The position numbers were made by a program, and so were the translations under genes. Below, piece by piece: positions 44,024 to 53,542 of a DNA stretch of 64,000 nt (its first letter is position 1; every line of letters starts with the position of its first letter). The stretch is from Bacillus_BE sp042263505 (lineage in GTDB: Bacteria > Bacillota > Bacilli > Bacillales > Cytobacillaceae): assembly GCF_042263505.1 (NCBI RefSeq), contig NZ_JBHKFI010000012.1, positions 62,001 to 126,000 of the forward strand. Reading direction: 5' to 3'. The notes below the pieces were generated by a model. It ran no database searches and was not told where the DNA came from. It saw only the letters and a list, made by a program, of their open reading frames with translations.

Positions 44024-46720
44024 TTGCCTAGGAGAGATGATTATCTACCAGATCCAGTGGAATTTATAAAAAATATGAAAATAGATGACAAACGGAATAA
44101 CGAAAGGGGAAAGCTAAAGATTTTCTTTGGTTATGCAGAAGGAGTTGGAAAAACTTATGCCATGTTGGAAGAAGCACATGAATTACTTAAGGAAGGTGTT
44201 GATGTTGTAGTTGGGTACGTGGAGCCACACACATATCCTGACACAAATCATCTCTTAGCAAGATTGCCTTTAATTCCTCCACAAACCTTGAGATTTAATC
44301 ATATTCAAATAAAAGAATTTGATGTGAATGCTGTTCTCGCGAAAAAGCCTAAGTTAATTTTGGTAGACGAATTGGCTCATACGAACGCAGTTGGTCTCCG
44401 TAATAAAAAGCGGTATCAAGATATTGAAGAATTGTTGCAAGCAGGAATTGATGTATATACTACGGTAAATGTTCAGCATATTGAAAGTTTAAATGATTTG
44501 GTAGAAAAAGTCACGAATGTTGTTGTACAGGAGACAGTGCCAGATTATATTTTCGATCGTGCAGATAGTATTGAACTTATCGATATTGATCCTGAGGAAT
44601 TGATTGAAAGATTGAATGAAAATAAAATTCATTACATGGAAAATGAAAAGGTAGGGCAACAGAGTTTTTTGTCAAAGGAAAATCTACGACTGCTCCGTGA
44701 AATATCTATGCGTAAACTAGCTAATCATATTAGCCAGAATCAGAAGGTGAATGAAACAAAGCCTGAAAAAACGGCAACGATGAAATTAATCGTATGCATA
44801 AGCGCGTCTCCTTCTGCTGCTAAAGTGATTCGTTGGGGAGCAAGAATGGCAGAAGCTTTTCACGGATCTTGGACAGCTGTATATATCAGAACGAGTGATG
44901 AAGAAAATTATTCGTTAAATCAAAGGAAGATGCTTGAAAAGAATTTTGCCTTAGCAGAAAAACTGGGCGCAAAGATTATTGTTCTTTATGGTGACGATGT
45001 AGCTGAAACGATTGCTGATTATGCAAACATTTCTGGTATCACGAACATTGTGATTGGAAAGGGCCGAAATAAGAAACGCTTTCGATCATTATTTGAAAAA
45101 GACATTGAAGAAAAGTTATTTGAATTGCTTGATAAGAGTGAGATTCATATTTTAACAAACAAAGATTATAAAGAGAAATACTCACCTAATACGAAAAGAA
45201 AATGGTTGAAGGAATGGATGAGTTCGTTTTCATGGACAGATACAAGTAAAATGTTGGGTATTTTATTTCTAGCTACTCTCATATCTTATGGAATTCAATC
45301 TATGGGTGTAGAGAAATATAATTTATCAATGATTTTCATTTTAACTGTGATTCTCATTTCCAGAATAACAAGTGGGTATTTCTATGGTGTTGCGGCAACT
45401 TTGATTAGCGTTTTCCTATTTGATTATCTTTTTGTTCCACCATATTTCCAGTTGAAGACCCATGATCCAAATTATTTTATTACATTTGTCATTATGCTAA
45501 TTATTTCTTTAATTATCTCTGGTATAACGGCGAGATCTAAGATCCAATCCCACTTAGTCATTGAACGTGAGAAACGGTTAGAAGTACTATATGATATAAA
45601 TAAGAGATTGTTAAGGACAAGAGGTATAAAACATATTATTTCTGTTACAAATGAGTATATTGAACAATTGTTTCACTGTTCAGTGGTTTTTTATTGTGAA
45701 AATGATAATGGAAAGATATCAGCTTACATTCAGAAAACGGTTGATGACAAGGCGGATTATCTATTATCAAGTGAAGAACAAGCAGTGGCCAATTGGGTTT
45801 TTTTAAATAATAAAGTAGCAGGTTCGGGAACGGATACATTAGCTGGATCAGATGGTTTTTATATGCCGATTTCTTCAGAAGGGACAGTTTTAGGTGTTTT
45901 AGGCATTGCGTGTAAGAAGAAACCATTTAATCAAGATAAGCGCTTAACCTTGCAGATTATTTCTTCATTAGTGGCAATGGCAATGGATCGTCAGAAAGCA
46001 TCAAATGAGCAACGCAAAGCGATGGTCGAAAATGAACGAGAAAAAATGCGAAGCAATTTATTACGTTCCATCTCACATGACTTAAGAACACCATTGACGA
46101 GTATTCTTGGAGCCAGTTCGGCCGTACTAGATAATAAAGATGATCTAGATAAGTGCACCCAATTAAAATTAATAGGGTCGATAAAAAATGAAGCACAGTG
46201 GCTAATCCGCATGGTTGAAAATTTGCTTTCAGTAACGAAAATACAAGATGGATCTGTATCTATAAATAAAACAGATGAAGTGATTGACGAAGTCGTTTTT
46301 GAAGCCATAAGTCGAATAAAAAAAGGTTTTCCAAATCGAAAATTTAACATAAAATTACCCGATAAAGTGCTGTTTGTACCAATGGATTCGATTTTGATTA
46401 TGCAAGTATTAATTAATTTATTAGAAAATGCCATTAAACACTCTCCGGAAGAATCTATAATTGAGGTGAAGGTTATAGAAGATGGTAAAGATGTACTTGT
46501 AGAAGTGGTGGATGATGGTGAAGGAATTGCAGAAGACGAGTTTCCTTATTTATTTGAACCTTATACACCACATAGTAAAAAAAGCCCAGATGCATCGCGG
46601 GGAATGGGGATTGGATTATCCATTTGCATGACAATCGTACAAGGGCATGGCGGTACTATGAATGCATTTAATTTACCAGAAGGTGGTGCTGTTTTTCAAT
46701 TTCGGCTGCCTTTATTTTAA
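44024..46720 (+). CDS. kdpD: KdpD, potassium-sensing histidine kinase
   Basis: Full-length sensor kinase of 898 residues. Domains in order: KdpD sensor with Walker A GYAEGVGKT (about residues 35-43) and LVDELAHTN, a USP domain (about 245-375), a four-helix membrane domain (DUF4118, about 410-500), a GAF domain (about 520-650), the phospho-acceptor His685 in SISHDLRTPL, and an ATPase domain (NLLENAIKHS, DDGEGIAE, GMGIGLSIC). The TTG start has GGGAGGTGG upstream. It should phosphorylate KdpE under potassium limitation. Confidence 0.95.
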   Translation: MPRRDDYLPDPVEFIKNMKIDDKRNNERGKLKIFFGYAEGVGKTYAMLEEAHELLKEGVDVVVGYVEPHTYPDTNHLLARLPLIPPQTLRFNHIQIKEFDVNAVLAKKPKLILVDELAHTNAVGLRNKKRYQDIEELLQAGIDVYTTVNVQHIESLNDLVEKVTNVVVQETVPDYIFDRADSIELIDIDPEELIERLNENKIHYMENEKVGQQSFLSKENLRLLREISMRKLANHISQNQKVNETKPEKTATMKLIVCISASPSAAKVIRWGARMAEAFHGSWTAVYIRTSDEENYSLNQRKMLEKNFALAEKLGAKIIVLYGDDVAETIADYANISGITNIVIGKGRNKKRFRSLFEKDIEEKLFELLDKSEIHILTNKDYKEKYSPNTKRKWLKEWMSSFSWTDTSKMLGILFLATLISYGIQSMGVEKYNLSMIFILTVILISRITSGYFYGVAATLISVFLFDYLFVPPYFQLKTHDPNYFITFVIMLIISLIISGITARSKIQSHLVIEREKRLEVLYDINKRLLRTRGIKHIISVTNEYIEQLFHCSVVFYCENDNGKISAYIQKTVDDKADYLLSSEEQAVANWVFLNNKVAGSGTDTLAGSDGFYMPISSEGTVLGVLGIACKKKPFNQDKRLTLQIISSLVAMAMDRQKASNEQRKAMVENEREKMRSNLLRSISHDLRTPLTSILGASSAVLDNKDDLDKCTQLKLIGSIKNEAQWLIRMVENLLSVTKIQDGSVSINKTDEVIDEVVFEAISRIKKGFPNRKFNIKLPDKVLFVPMDSILIMQVLINLLENAIKHSPEESIIEVKVIEDGKDVLVEVVDDGEGIAEDEFPYLFEPYTPHSKKSPDASRGMGIGLSICMTIVQGHGGTMNAFNLPEGGAVFQFRLPLF

Positions 46721-46733
46721 GGGGAAGATAACG

Positions 46734-47441
46734 ATGGAAAATAAATTGACGATTTTAATAATTGAAGATGAAAAAAATATTACAGATTTTTTAAATGCTG
46801 TTTTATTGTCTAATCATTATAAGGTTTGGAACGCCAAAACTGGAAAAGAAGGAATTTCGATGATGACTTCTTATAATCCAGATTTAATTTTGTTAGATTT
46901 AGGCTTACCGGATGTCGATGGTCTCGATGTGCTTAAAGAAATCAGGAAGTGGTCTGAGTTACCAATCATGGTTGTATCAGCTAGAGATCATTCACGTGAA
47001 AAGGTCGAAGCATTGGATTTGGGTGCAGATGATTATATCACGAAGCCTTTTAGTACACCTGAACTACTTGCGCGTATTCGGACTGCTTTACGTCATAGTT
47101 TAAAGCGTATAAATCACGACGCTCTTCCTACCGGCAGTTTTACAGTAGGTGATTTAGTCATTGATTATGAGAAAAGGAAGGTTTTTGTTGAAAATAAAGA
47201 AATACATTTGACACCCATTGAATATAAAATTGTAGCGCTTTTAACACAGAATGCAGGAAAAGTGTTGACCCATGACTTTATCATTAAATCGATTTGGGGT
47301 CCTTATTCAAATGAAAATAGAACATTACGAGTGAACATGGCTAACATTCGCCGCAAAATTGAAAAAAACCAAGCAGAACCGAAATATATCCTAACTGAAA
47401 TTGGAGTAGGCTATCGTATAGTAGATGAATGGATTGAATGA
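46734..47441 (+). CDS. kdpE: KdpE, response regulator
   Basis: OmpR-type response regulator of 235 residues. The receiver domain has the acidic pair in IIEDEKN, the phospho-acceptor in LILLDLGLPDVDG and the Lys in TKPFS; the C-terminal winged helix follows (LTPIEYKIVALLTQNAGKVL). ATG 46734 is chosen because AGGGGAAG precedes it and the start fits the family; the longer frame runs back into kdpD. It begins 13 bases after kdpD. It should activate the kdpFABC promoter upstream. Confidence 0.95.
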   Translation: MENKLTILIIEDEKNITDFLNAVLLSNHYKVWNAKTGKEGISMMTSYNPDLILLDLGLPDVDGLDVLKEIRKWSELPIMVVSARDHSREKVEALDLGADDYITKPFSTPELLARIRTALRHSLKRINHDALPTGSFTVGDLVIDYEKRKVFVENKEIHLTPIEYKIVALLTQNAGKVLTHDFIIKSIWGPYSNENRTLRVNMANIRRKIEKNQAEPKYILTEIGVGYRIVDEWIE

Positions 47442-47563
47442 ATAAAATAAGGAACCTCTGCTGAATTCATGTTTAGTACAACAAAATCCAATTTAGTAAC
47501 TCTGCTAAATATTGATGGTAATAAAACATATAGATGCATGCAAATTTTATAAGGTTTTTATTA

Positions 47564-48616
47564 TCATTCAATTTCGTTATGGATTAACCTTAACATATCT
47601 GTAAAATCATAAGGATTATATTTTCTGGCAATATCAGCAAACTGGGATACAATCGTTAGTGTTTCAGTACTTTCTATTGGAAAATGTCCCGAAGCGCTTT
47701 CGGCTGAAAGCATTACTGCGTCGGTCCCATCTAATACAGCTTGAAAAATATCTGTTACTTCTGCTCTTGTAGGTACCGCATGTTCAGTCATTGACTGTAG
47801 CATCTGCGTAGCAGTAACAACATATTTATTTACTTTGTTGCATTCATGTATCATTGCTTTTTGCAAAAACGGGATCCACTGATAAGGTAATTCGACTCCT
47901 AGATCCCCTCTAGCAATCATGATGGCATCTGATTTTTTACAGATGTTTAGAAAATCATGGATGGCTTCAAGTGTTTCAATTTTGGCCATCAACTTAGGAG
48001 GATGAGGTGTGATTTTTTTTATAAATTCGCTAATATCTTCAATATTAGAAGCCTTTCTGATAAAGGAACATGCGATATAATCTGCTTTTAAATCAACTAG
48101 AAATTGAATATCTTGTTTATCTTTTTCAGTAATAGCAGGTAATGATAATGTTGTTCCAGGAACGTTAACACCTTTTCGAGAAGAAATGATTCCACCGACT
48201 TTCACGATTGTCTTAATCGTGCTAGCATCTATGTCCGTTACGGTTAATTCTACTTCCCCATCATTTATAAGAATATGACTCCCTATTTGTATATCATCAA
48301 CTAAGCCTTTGTAGTCAACACTTCCTCTATTTTTATCTCCAATAACTTCATCAGTGGTTAATAGAAAAATATCCTCTTCATGAAGAGTAATATTATTTTC
48401 TGAGAAATTTCCTAATCTTATCTTTGGACCTTGCAGATCTCCAAGAATTTGAATATTTGTATTAATAGAACGAACAGTTTGGACGATCTGATTATGGCTT
48501 TCATAAGTTCCATGAGAGAGATTTAAGCGAATGACGGTCATGCCATGATCCATTAATTCAGTTAATCTTTCCCTATTGTAGCTAGCTGGTCCTATTGTAC
48601 AAATTCGGTCTACCAT
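47564..48616 (-). CDS. Short pyruvate kinase lacking the C-terminal domain
   Basis: Pyruvate kinase homologue of 350 residues, against about 470-585 for the usual enzymes. The A and B domains are complete: CTIGPAS, RLNLSHG, GDLQGPKIR, the catalytic Lys/Glu in MAKIETLEAI, MIARGDLGVELP and TATQMLQSM. The C domain, which holds the allosteric site, is missing, and the ORF ends normally with no frameshift seen. Pyruvate kinases usually need potassium, and the gene is convergent with the kdp locus, which may be more than chance. Probably a paralogue with altered regulation. Confidence 0.85.
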   Translation of the reverse strand: MVDRICTIGPASYNRERLTELMDHGMTVIRLNLSHGTYESHNQIVQTVRSINTNIQILGDLQGPKIRLGNFSENNITLHEEDIFLLTTDEVIGDKNRGSVDYKGLVDDIQIGSHILINDGEVELTVTDIDASTIKTIVKVGGIISSRKGVNVPGTTLSLPAITEKDKQDIQFLVDLKADYIACSFIRKASNIEDISEFIKKITPHPPKLMAKIETLEAIHDFLNICKKSDAIMIARGDLGVELPYQWIPFLQKAMIHECNKVNKYVVTATQMLQSMTEHAVPTRAEVTDIFQAVLDGTDAVMLSAESASGHFPIESTETLTIVSQFADIARKYNPYDFTDMLRLIHNEIE

Positions 48617-49336
48617 ATGCTGCTTCCTTTCTTATATATATATTGATATTTTATTTTGAGACGAACTTCAAATGAATCCTTTGAAATTCTATTTGTATAA
48701 ATTTTAAAATAAGTTTGAGCCGTAAAGAATTTGGTCTTATATCTTAATATGTAAAATACTGCATGATAATATGAGAAATAAGAATATTTAGTAAACAGAT
48801 TTACTTTTATTGTTTTGAATCAAAGGTGTGTAGATGTAGGAAGCAGGGGACAGATCCTATTTTATTTTTATATAGATCCTTGTTTTAACCATGATACAAA
48901 AATAGCTCCTTCTATGGATTGTTTAGTTTGAAGATTAAGCAATACCACAAAAGGAGCGTTTTTTTAGAAAAACGGTTAAGAGCCAGCATGAAGCAATTCT
49001 GTTCTTCCTTGCATTTTAAAATTGTGGAAGCAGATAAGCGTCCCTTGCTTCCACCCGACTTCATTCAATCTATTTTCTAATTTAACTATCAAAGCATTGG
49101 TCTCGTTAGTAGATTTATAGATTACATTCATCTACTCTTTTACTTTTTTGAAGACAGTCATTTCTAATATTTGCTTATATTTTTCATAAAATAGGTTCAA
49201 TATATGGTAATTAATGTTAATATAAAAGGATGTTTCTACTAATAAAACAATCTATCAGAGTATGATGAAAGAGAGAGGCTAATTTTTATTTTTCCGTAAA
49301 CTAGGAATAAACCCGCACTTTAACCCACAATAACAT
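48617..49336. other. Intergenic region beside the pyruvate kinase
   Basis: AT-rich, 720 bases. It contains a hairpin with T-run (GCTCCTT at 48904-48910, AAGGAGC at 48950-48956, Ts at 48958-48965), and a minus-strand frame of 51 codons at 48976-49131 (MNVIYKSTNETNALIVKLEN...) with only a weak AAAGAG before the ATG, which may be a gene remnant. Nothing else recognised. Confidence 0.4.
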
Positions 49337-49635
49337 GATTACAATGGGGAAATTATAGGCTTTCTAATTGGATTTCTATCCCAATCTCATCCTGATTCAG
49401 AAAACATAATGTCGGAAAGGAACTATACAACCAATTTTTTAATATGGTAAAACAAAATGGCTGTAATATTATCCGCTGTGTAACGTCTCGAGTTAACAAA
49501 GTTTCAATTGCATACCACACCAAGATGAGATTTAAAATTGAAAAGGGAGATAAAAAAATCGATGGTATTGAAGTAAACATCAATTATGACGGACCAAATC
49601 AAGACAGAGTTTTATTTATAAAACATTTAGATTAA
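49337..49635 (+). pseudogene. GNAT acetyltransferase pseudogene
   Basis: Two pieces of a GNAT acetyltransferase are visible in different frames. The first (from 49337) reads DYNGEIIGFLIGFLSQSHPD, and the second (from 49396) reads FRKHNVGKELYNQFFNMVKQ and continues to a normal end at 49635 (NYDGPNQDRVLFIKHLD). The stretch that should join them, about a dozen residues of the acetyl-CoA-binding core, is missing and the frame shifts at 49391-49400. The N-terminus is also lost. The gene is therefore inactive. Confidence 0.75.
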
Positions 49636-49887
49636 TTAATAGTTCCTTCTTCAACGTCCTTTATTTATTAATGGGGTTGCTTTTTCTTTTTGCCGGAGTG
49701 GAATGGGGGACGAAAATATCTTCATGAGAAAAGGAAAAAAAAATTAGATAAAATGAAAACTCGTGACATGAAATAGAAATAAAGCACATTTCTTTCTTAG
49801 GCAAGAAATGTAATCTAATTAATGAATTGAACCATTTATTTGATGAGATATTACCTAGATAAGTTAAGGGGAGAATGAATCTAAATT

Positions 49888-50508
49888 ATGATGTTCACTA
49901 TGACAAATGTAGCTAATAAAGTCGTATTAAAAAGAGCTATTTATTTTTTTATATTTGCAGCAGCTATAACACTTATTGCAACAATAGTAACCTACATAAT
50001 TAATCCAGATTTAAAAGAAGTAATGGAAGGGATAGGAGATAGTTCACCAAGCCAAATAAAAGAAACTACAGGTATTGATAAAGTATGGTCATATATTATT
50101 CATAACGGTTTTGTAGTACCTTTGCAAATGTTTATCTTAGCTTTAGTTCCAATACAATTTCTATATTTAGTAAATATAATTTCAACTAATTCTTTGCTTG
50201 GTGTTGTTTTTGGGATTGCTTTACAAGCTGATTTTAAAAAAGGCTTTCAGCTAATAATTTCTTCCATCCCTCATTCTATTTTTGAGATTTTCGCGTATTG
50301 CTTGCTTGCAGCAGTTCTCTTTGAATTAAATCAAGTTGTTAGAGTAAGAATAAGAAATATATTTAAGAAAGATAAAGGAGAAAAATCTCTTATTAAAAAA
50401 TTTTTAAAGATAATAAGAACTTACGTTGTTTTTGTTTTACCGATAATCATTGTAGCCGCATTGCTAGAAACATACATAGCTGACATTATACTCCATTTAC
50501 TTCAATAG
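49888..50508 (+). CDS. SpoIIM/DUF95-family membrane protein
   Basis: Membrane protein of 206 residues with about five hydrophobic segments. The SSIPHSIFEIFAYCLLAA stretch (near residues 130-147) matches the conserved P-H-G/S-x-x-E region of the SpoIIM family, and the outer loop after helix 1 (about residues 34-70) is usual for the group. Sporulation SpoIIM is slightly longer, and this paralogue is not in a sporulation operon. Function unknown. GGGGAG stands somewhat far (14 bases) upstream of the ATG. Confidence 0.68.
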   Translation: MMFTMTNVANKVVLKRAIYFFIFAAAITLIATIVTYIINPDLKEVMEGIGDSSPSQIKETTGIDKVWSYIIHNGFVVPLQMFILALVPIQFLYLVNIISTNSLLGVVFGIALQADFKKGFQLIISSIPHSIFEIFAYCLLAAVLFELNQVVRVRIRNIFKKDKGEKSLIKKFLKIIRTYVVFVLPIIIVAALLETYIADIILHLLQ

Positions 50509-50551
50509 CAAATTGAATTCCCTTAGAGACACAATGAATAACAGTTTTCCA

Positions 50552-50700
50552 TAAACGGGCGCATTTCCAGAGTATGGATCTGCGTTTTTTGCATGAAAGG
50601 ACCAGATTGTTGAATAAAACAGTTATGGTTTTATGCTAAAATTAGGAAGGTATTGTGAAGAAACGTACTTAAAGTAACGGAGCAGTTTAGTGTAATAAGA
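50552..50700 (+). repeat. Bacillus-type intergenic repeat, copy A, with terminator hairpin
   Basis: Begins with CGGGCGCATTTCCA and a hairpin ending in TGCGTTTTTT (50553-50590), followed by AGGACCAGATTGTTGA and later TAACGGAGCAGTTTAGTG. The same ordered words, diverged, recur at 51738-51850. The first part works as the terminator of the SpoIIM-family gene; the whole looks like a dispersed repeat. Confidence 0.45.
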
Positions 50701-50781
50701 AATTATTTCTCACACCAATTTATGGAATTATTATGGCGATAGCTTTGTGAATTAATTCAATAGATAAGGAGGTATTAATTA

Positions 50782-51558
50782 TTGGCAGCATCAGTAATAG
50801 TATTAGACCTTGATGGGACATTATTAAATAATAACAAACAGTTATCTAATAGAAATCTAAATGCAGTCTTAAACTGTTATAATAATGGAAAGAGAATAAT
50901 AATAGCGACGGCTAGACCTCCAAGGTCGGTTAAAACTTTTTTACCAAAAGAACTTTTAGCTGTTTCATCTTTTGTTTTCTATAACGGGGCATTTATATTA
51001 GATACAAAGACAGGTTTTGAAGAACACCATTCAATACCGAAAGAAATATTAACAAAGGTCCTAGATTATTGTAATGAATTTCTACCACAATGTAAAATCA
51101 GTGTTGAGATGAAGGATAAATGGTATTCCAATCAAGAAGTAACTGACTCTTCTATTTACAATTTGAAGTTTAGTCCTAATATATTACCAATTGAACAATT
51201 AAAAGAGATTCAAGCAACTAAGATACTTTTATCAGAATTTGATAAGATAGAAAAAATAAAATTATTTATTGGAGAAGAAATTAATTATATCGTAACTGAT
51301 AATGGTAAATTGATTCAAATAATGAATAAAAATATTTCCAAGAAAACTGGGGTACTAAGATTATGTAGCCATTATGGAGTAAGTCCATCTGAAGTTATGG
51401 TCTTTGGGGATGACTACAATGATGTAGAGATGTTTAGAATGTCTGGATATGCGGTTGCAATGTCAAATGCCATTAGTGAACTAAAGGACATAGCTAATGA
51501 GGTAACAGATACAAACGATAATGATGGAGTAGCTAAAGTTTTGGAAAGAATTATTTAA
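50782..51558 (+). CDS. HAD-superfamily phosphatase (Cof type)
   Basis: Predicted phosphatase of 258 residues for sugar phosphates or similar small molecules. The Cof-type motifs are all present: LDLDGTLLNNN (nucleophile Asp) at the N-terminus, IIATARPPRS, a Lys-bearing middle region, and FGDDYNDVEMFRMSGYAVAMSNA near the C-terminus. TTG start with AAGGAGG nine bases before it. Single gene with a hairpin downstream. Substrate not deducible. Confidence 0.9.
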   Translation: MAASVIVLDLDGTLLNNNKQLSNRNLNAVLNCYNNGKRIIIATARPPRSVKTFLPKELLAVSSFVFYNGAFILDTKTGFEEHHSIPKEILTKVLDYCNEFLPQCKISVEMKDKWYSNQEVTDSSIYNLKFSPNILPIEQLKEIQATKILLSEFDKIEKIKLFIGEEINYIVTDNGKLIQIMNKNISKKTGVLRLCSHYGVSPSEVMVFGDDYNDVEMFRMSGYAVAMSNAISELKDIANEVTDTNDNDGVAKVLERII

Positions 51559-51631
51559 CCCACTTGAATTTGTAGTGGGTGGTAATGGTGTTCAACGGTG
51601 ATGAATGTGATGTTATTCACTTAAGCTAAAT

Positions 51632-51665
51632 GGTCAACCAGAAATATTTTCATTTCTAGTTGACC
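51632..51665 (+). terminator. Hairpin terminator after the HAD gene
   Basis: Arms GGTCAACCAGAAAT and ATTTCTAGTTGACC pair over 13 of 14 positions with a six-base loop. The following T-run is poor (TTATAAT), so efficiency may be moderate. Confidence 0.6.
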
Positions 51666-51737
51666 TTATAATACCAACGAGTGCTTTAGCTCAATAACTG
51701 AGGAACTTTTGGTGTTTTTGTGTTTTTCAATATTCCA

Positions 51738-51850
51738 TTATCGGGCGTAATTCTCCAGCAAGAATTGTGCTCTTTCTTTATGTTAAGGTGCAGATTGTTG
51801 AGAACTAGCTAAACCTAACGAAGCAGCTGGGGTTAAGATGATATAATTTA
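51738..51850 (+). repeat. Bacillus-type intergenic repeat, copy B
   Basis: Carries the same ordered words as 50552-50700: CGGGCGTAATTCTCCA, a T-rich stretch, AAGGTGCAGATTGTTGA and TAACGAAGCAGC. The two copies flank the HAD gene in direct orientation. Otherwise the 51559-51969 gap shows nothing. Confidence 0.4.
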
Positions 51851-51969
51851 AAAAAACTGATTTGTATCAACAACAACTGGACGAACATGGCAAATGTGAG
51901 TTTTTGAAATGACCATAAGCGAATCAGCATTGTTTCACGGTGGTGTGACAAGAAATTGGAGGAGAAATA

Positions 51970-52446
51970 TTGGAAAATAAAAAATTGACATTCGTATTAT
52001 TCATAATCTATGTATTAGCACTTATTTGGTTAGTTCTTTTTAAGTTACAGTTTTCTTTTGATCAAATAGACAGAGTGCGAGTAATTAATATGATTCCACT
52101 TAATAAGTCTGTCTTTTTTGAGGTGTATAACAATATAAGGATTTTTGTACCTTTGGGTATCTATATTTGCATGTTGAAAAGTAAGTGGTCTTTTATGAAA
52201 AAACTTCTTTCAATTATTGGTTTTACTCTGGCATTTGAGATTATACAATTTGTTTTCGCAATCGGAAGAAGTGATATTACTGATATACTGGCCAATACAC
52301 TTGGAGGAACAATCGGTATTGGCATTTATGAGATATTATTCAAGATTCTAAAACACAGGACGAATAAATTTATAAATATATTAGCCTTGGTGCTAACTTC
52401 TTGTGTAATGTTTTTCATTATCTTTATATTTAAAAGGCATAGCTAG
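51970..52446 (+). CDS. VanZ-family membrane protein
   Basis: Membrane protein of 158 residues with about four helices. It shows the VanZ pattern: RVINMIPLNKS after helix 1, IRIFVPLGIY, and FEIIQFVFAIGRSDITDILANTLGG. VanZ gives slight teicoplanin resistance in enterococci; chromosomal VanZ-like proteins of Bacillus have no proven role. TTG start with GGAGGAGA upstream. Single gene. Confidence 0.85.
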   Translation: MENKKLTFVLFIIYVLALIWLVLFKLQFSFDQIDRVRVINMIPLNKSVFFEVYNNIRIFVPLGIYICMLKSKWSFMKKLLSIIGFTLAFEIIQFVFAIGRSDITDILANTLGGTIGIGIYEILFKILKHRTNKFINILALVLTSCVMFFIIFIFKRHS

Positions 52447-52482
52447 GTACGTATTGAATGGATTTTGGAAATATCTATCTAA

Positions 52483-52525
52483 CCCCTTGGCTATTCGAAG
52501 TAGAATAGTTGAGGGCTTATTTTTG
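52483..52525 (+). terminator. Terminator after the VanZ-like gene
   Basis: Stem with CTATTC/GAATAG (52491-52508) and outer CCCT/AGGG pairing around an internal loop, followed by TTATTTTTG. Confidence 0.65.
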
Positions 52526-52594
52526 TATAGGGAAATTTTTATTGATTTTTCTATGGACACTATCTGAATGCCAAATTTAAAAAATAGGAATTTC

Positions 52595-53446
52595 TTAAAT
52601 TTCATCAAGACATTTTTTAATGCATTTTTGAATAGATAATAAGTTCGGATTTTCATGAATCTTTATGAAAAAACTTTTTAAAAATGACTTACAGTTTGCA
52701 AGCAAAAACCCAAATTTTTCTTCATCAATTTTTTCTTTCTGTATTTTTAGTACTTGCGGTATAGACTGTATTAAGGCTTCTATTTTTTTTGGATCCAATC
52801 CATTGTTTAACATCACTAATATTGGTTGTAGAATTCTCTCAACTTCATCATGATCGTATGCATTATCAGATACAAATACCTTATTCCACAGTGGTTTTAA
52901 TATTTCTAAATAAAGCTTCTGTTTTATTTTTGGACTTTTAACAAGTTCATCAAATGCGTCTGCTACATGAGCAATACTATGAGCCCACCCTTTTAACGAA
53001 ACAAAACCCCTTAAATCCTTCTCCAAATTAATATAATCGATTAGTTTATCTTTTATTTGATATACCATCTCTTGTGAGAGAAAGTTGTCTCTATTATCTC
53101 TATATAATATGAGTGCAATTAAAAGAGAGGTAAAAGACCTTGTAAAAACCGTATCAGTACCATTTTCACCAATTCCTTTTAATAACAACTCACTTAAACA
53201 CAAATCTAATAATTCATTTAATAATTCATGCTCAAGTTGATTTTTTTCGATAATTAGTTGATAAAAAGAGCTATAAATCAATTGGTCTCTGAGTTCACCA
53301 TCAGTTGATCCGATATGTGTTATCATGGATTTGACGATTATTTCTTCACTTTCTTCTTCCCAGGTTCTTTTCCCGCTCTTTATTTCCTTTAAGACTTTTT
53401 TCAATTGAGCTTCTTGCATTGGAACAATGTTGACTAGTAAGCTCAT
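52595..53446 (-). CDS. DUF2785-like protein
   Basis: Soluble, largely helical protein of 283 residues. The start is the ATG at 53446, with AAAGGAG eight bases upstream; the longer frame to 53524 lacks a site. The LKGWAHSIAHVADAFDELVK stretch (about residues 140-160) is characteristic of DUF2785 proteins, which are of unknown function. It follows the sigma/anti-sigma pair on the same strand after a 96-base gap and could belong to its regulon. Confidence 0.75.
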   Translation of the reverse strand: MSLLVNIVPMQEAQLKKVLKEIKSGKRTWEEESEEIIVKSMITHIGSTDGELRDQLIYSSFYQLIIEKNQLEHELLNELLDLCLSELLLKGIGENGTDTVFTRSFTSLLIALILYRDNRDNFLSQEMVYQIKDKLIDYINLEKDLRGFVSLKGWAHSIAHVADAFDELVKSPKIKQKLYLEILKPLWNKVFVSDNAYDHDEVERILQPILVMLNNGLDPKKIEALIQSIPQVLKIQKEKIDEEKFGFLLANCKSFLKSFFIKIHENPNLLSIQKCIKKCLDEI

Positions 53447-53542
53447 AAATAATTCTCCTTTGTACGCTTGAATGGAGCTGTTTTCAATTAAAAACTTTCC
53501 TTCTAATTTCACAAAACTATACATTTAATAAGGGAAAATAAG

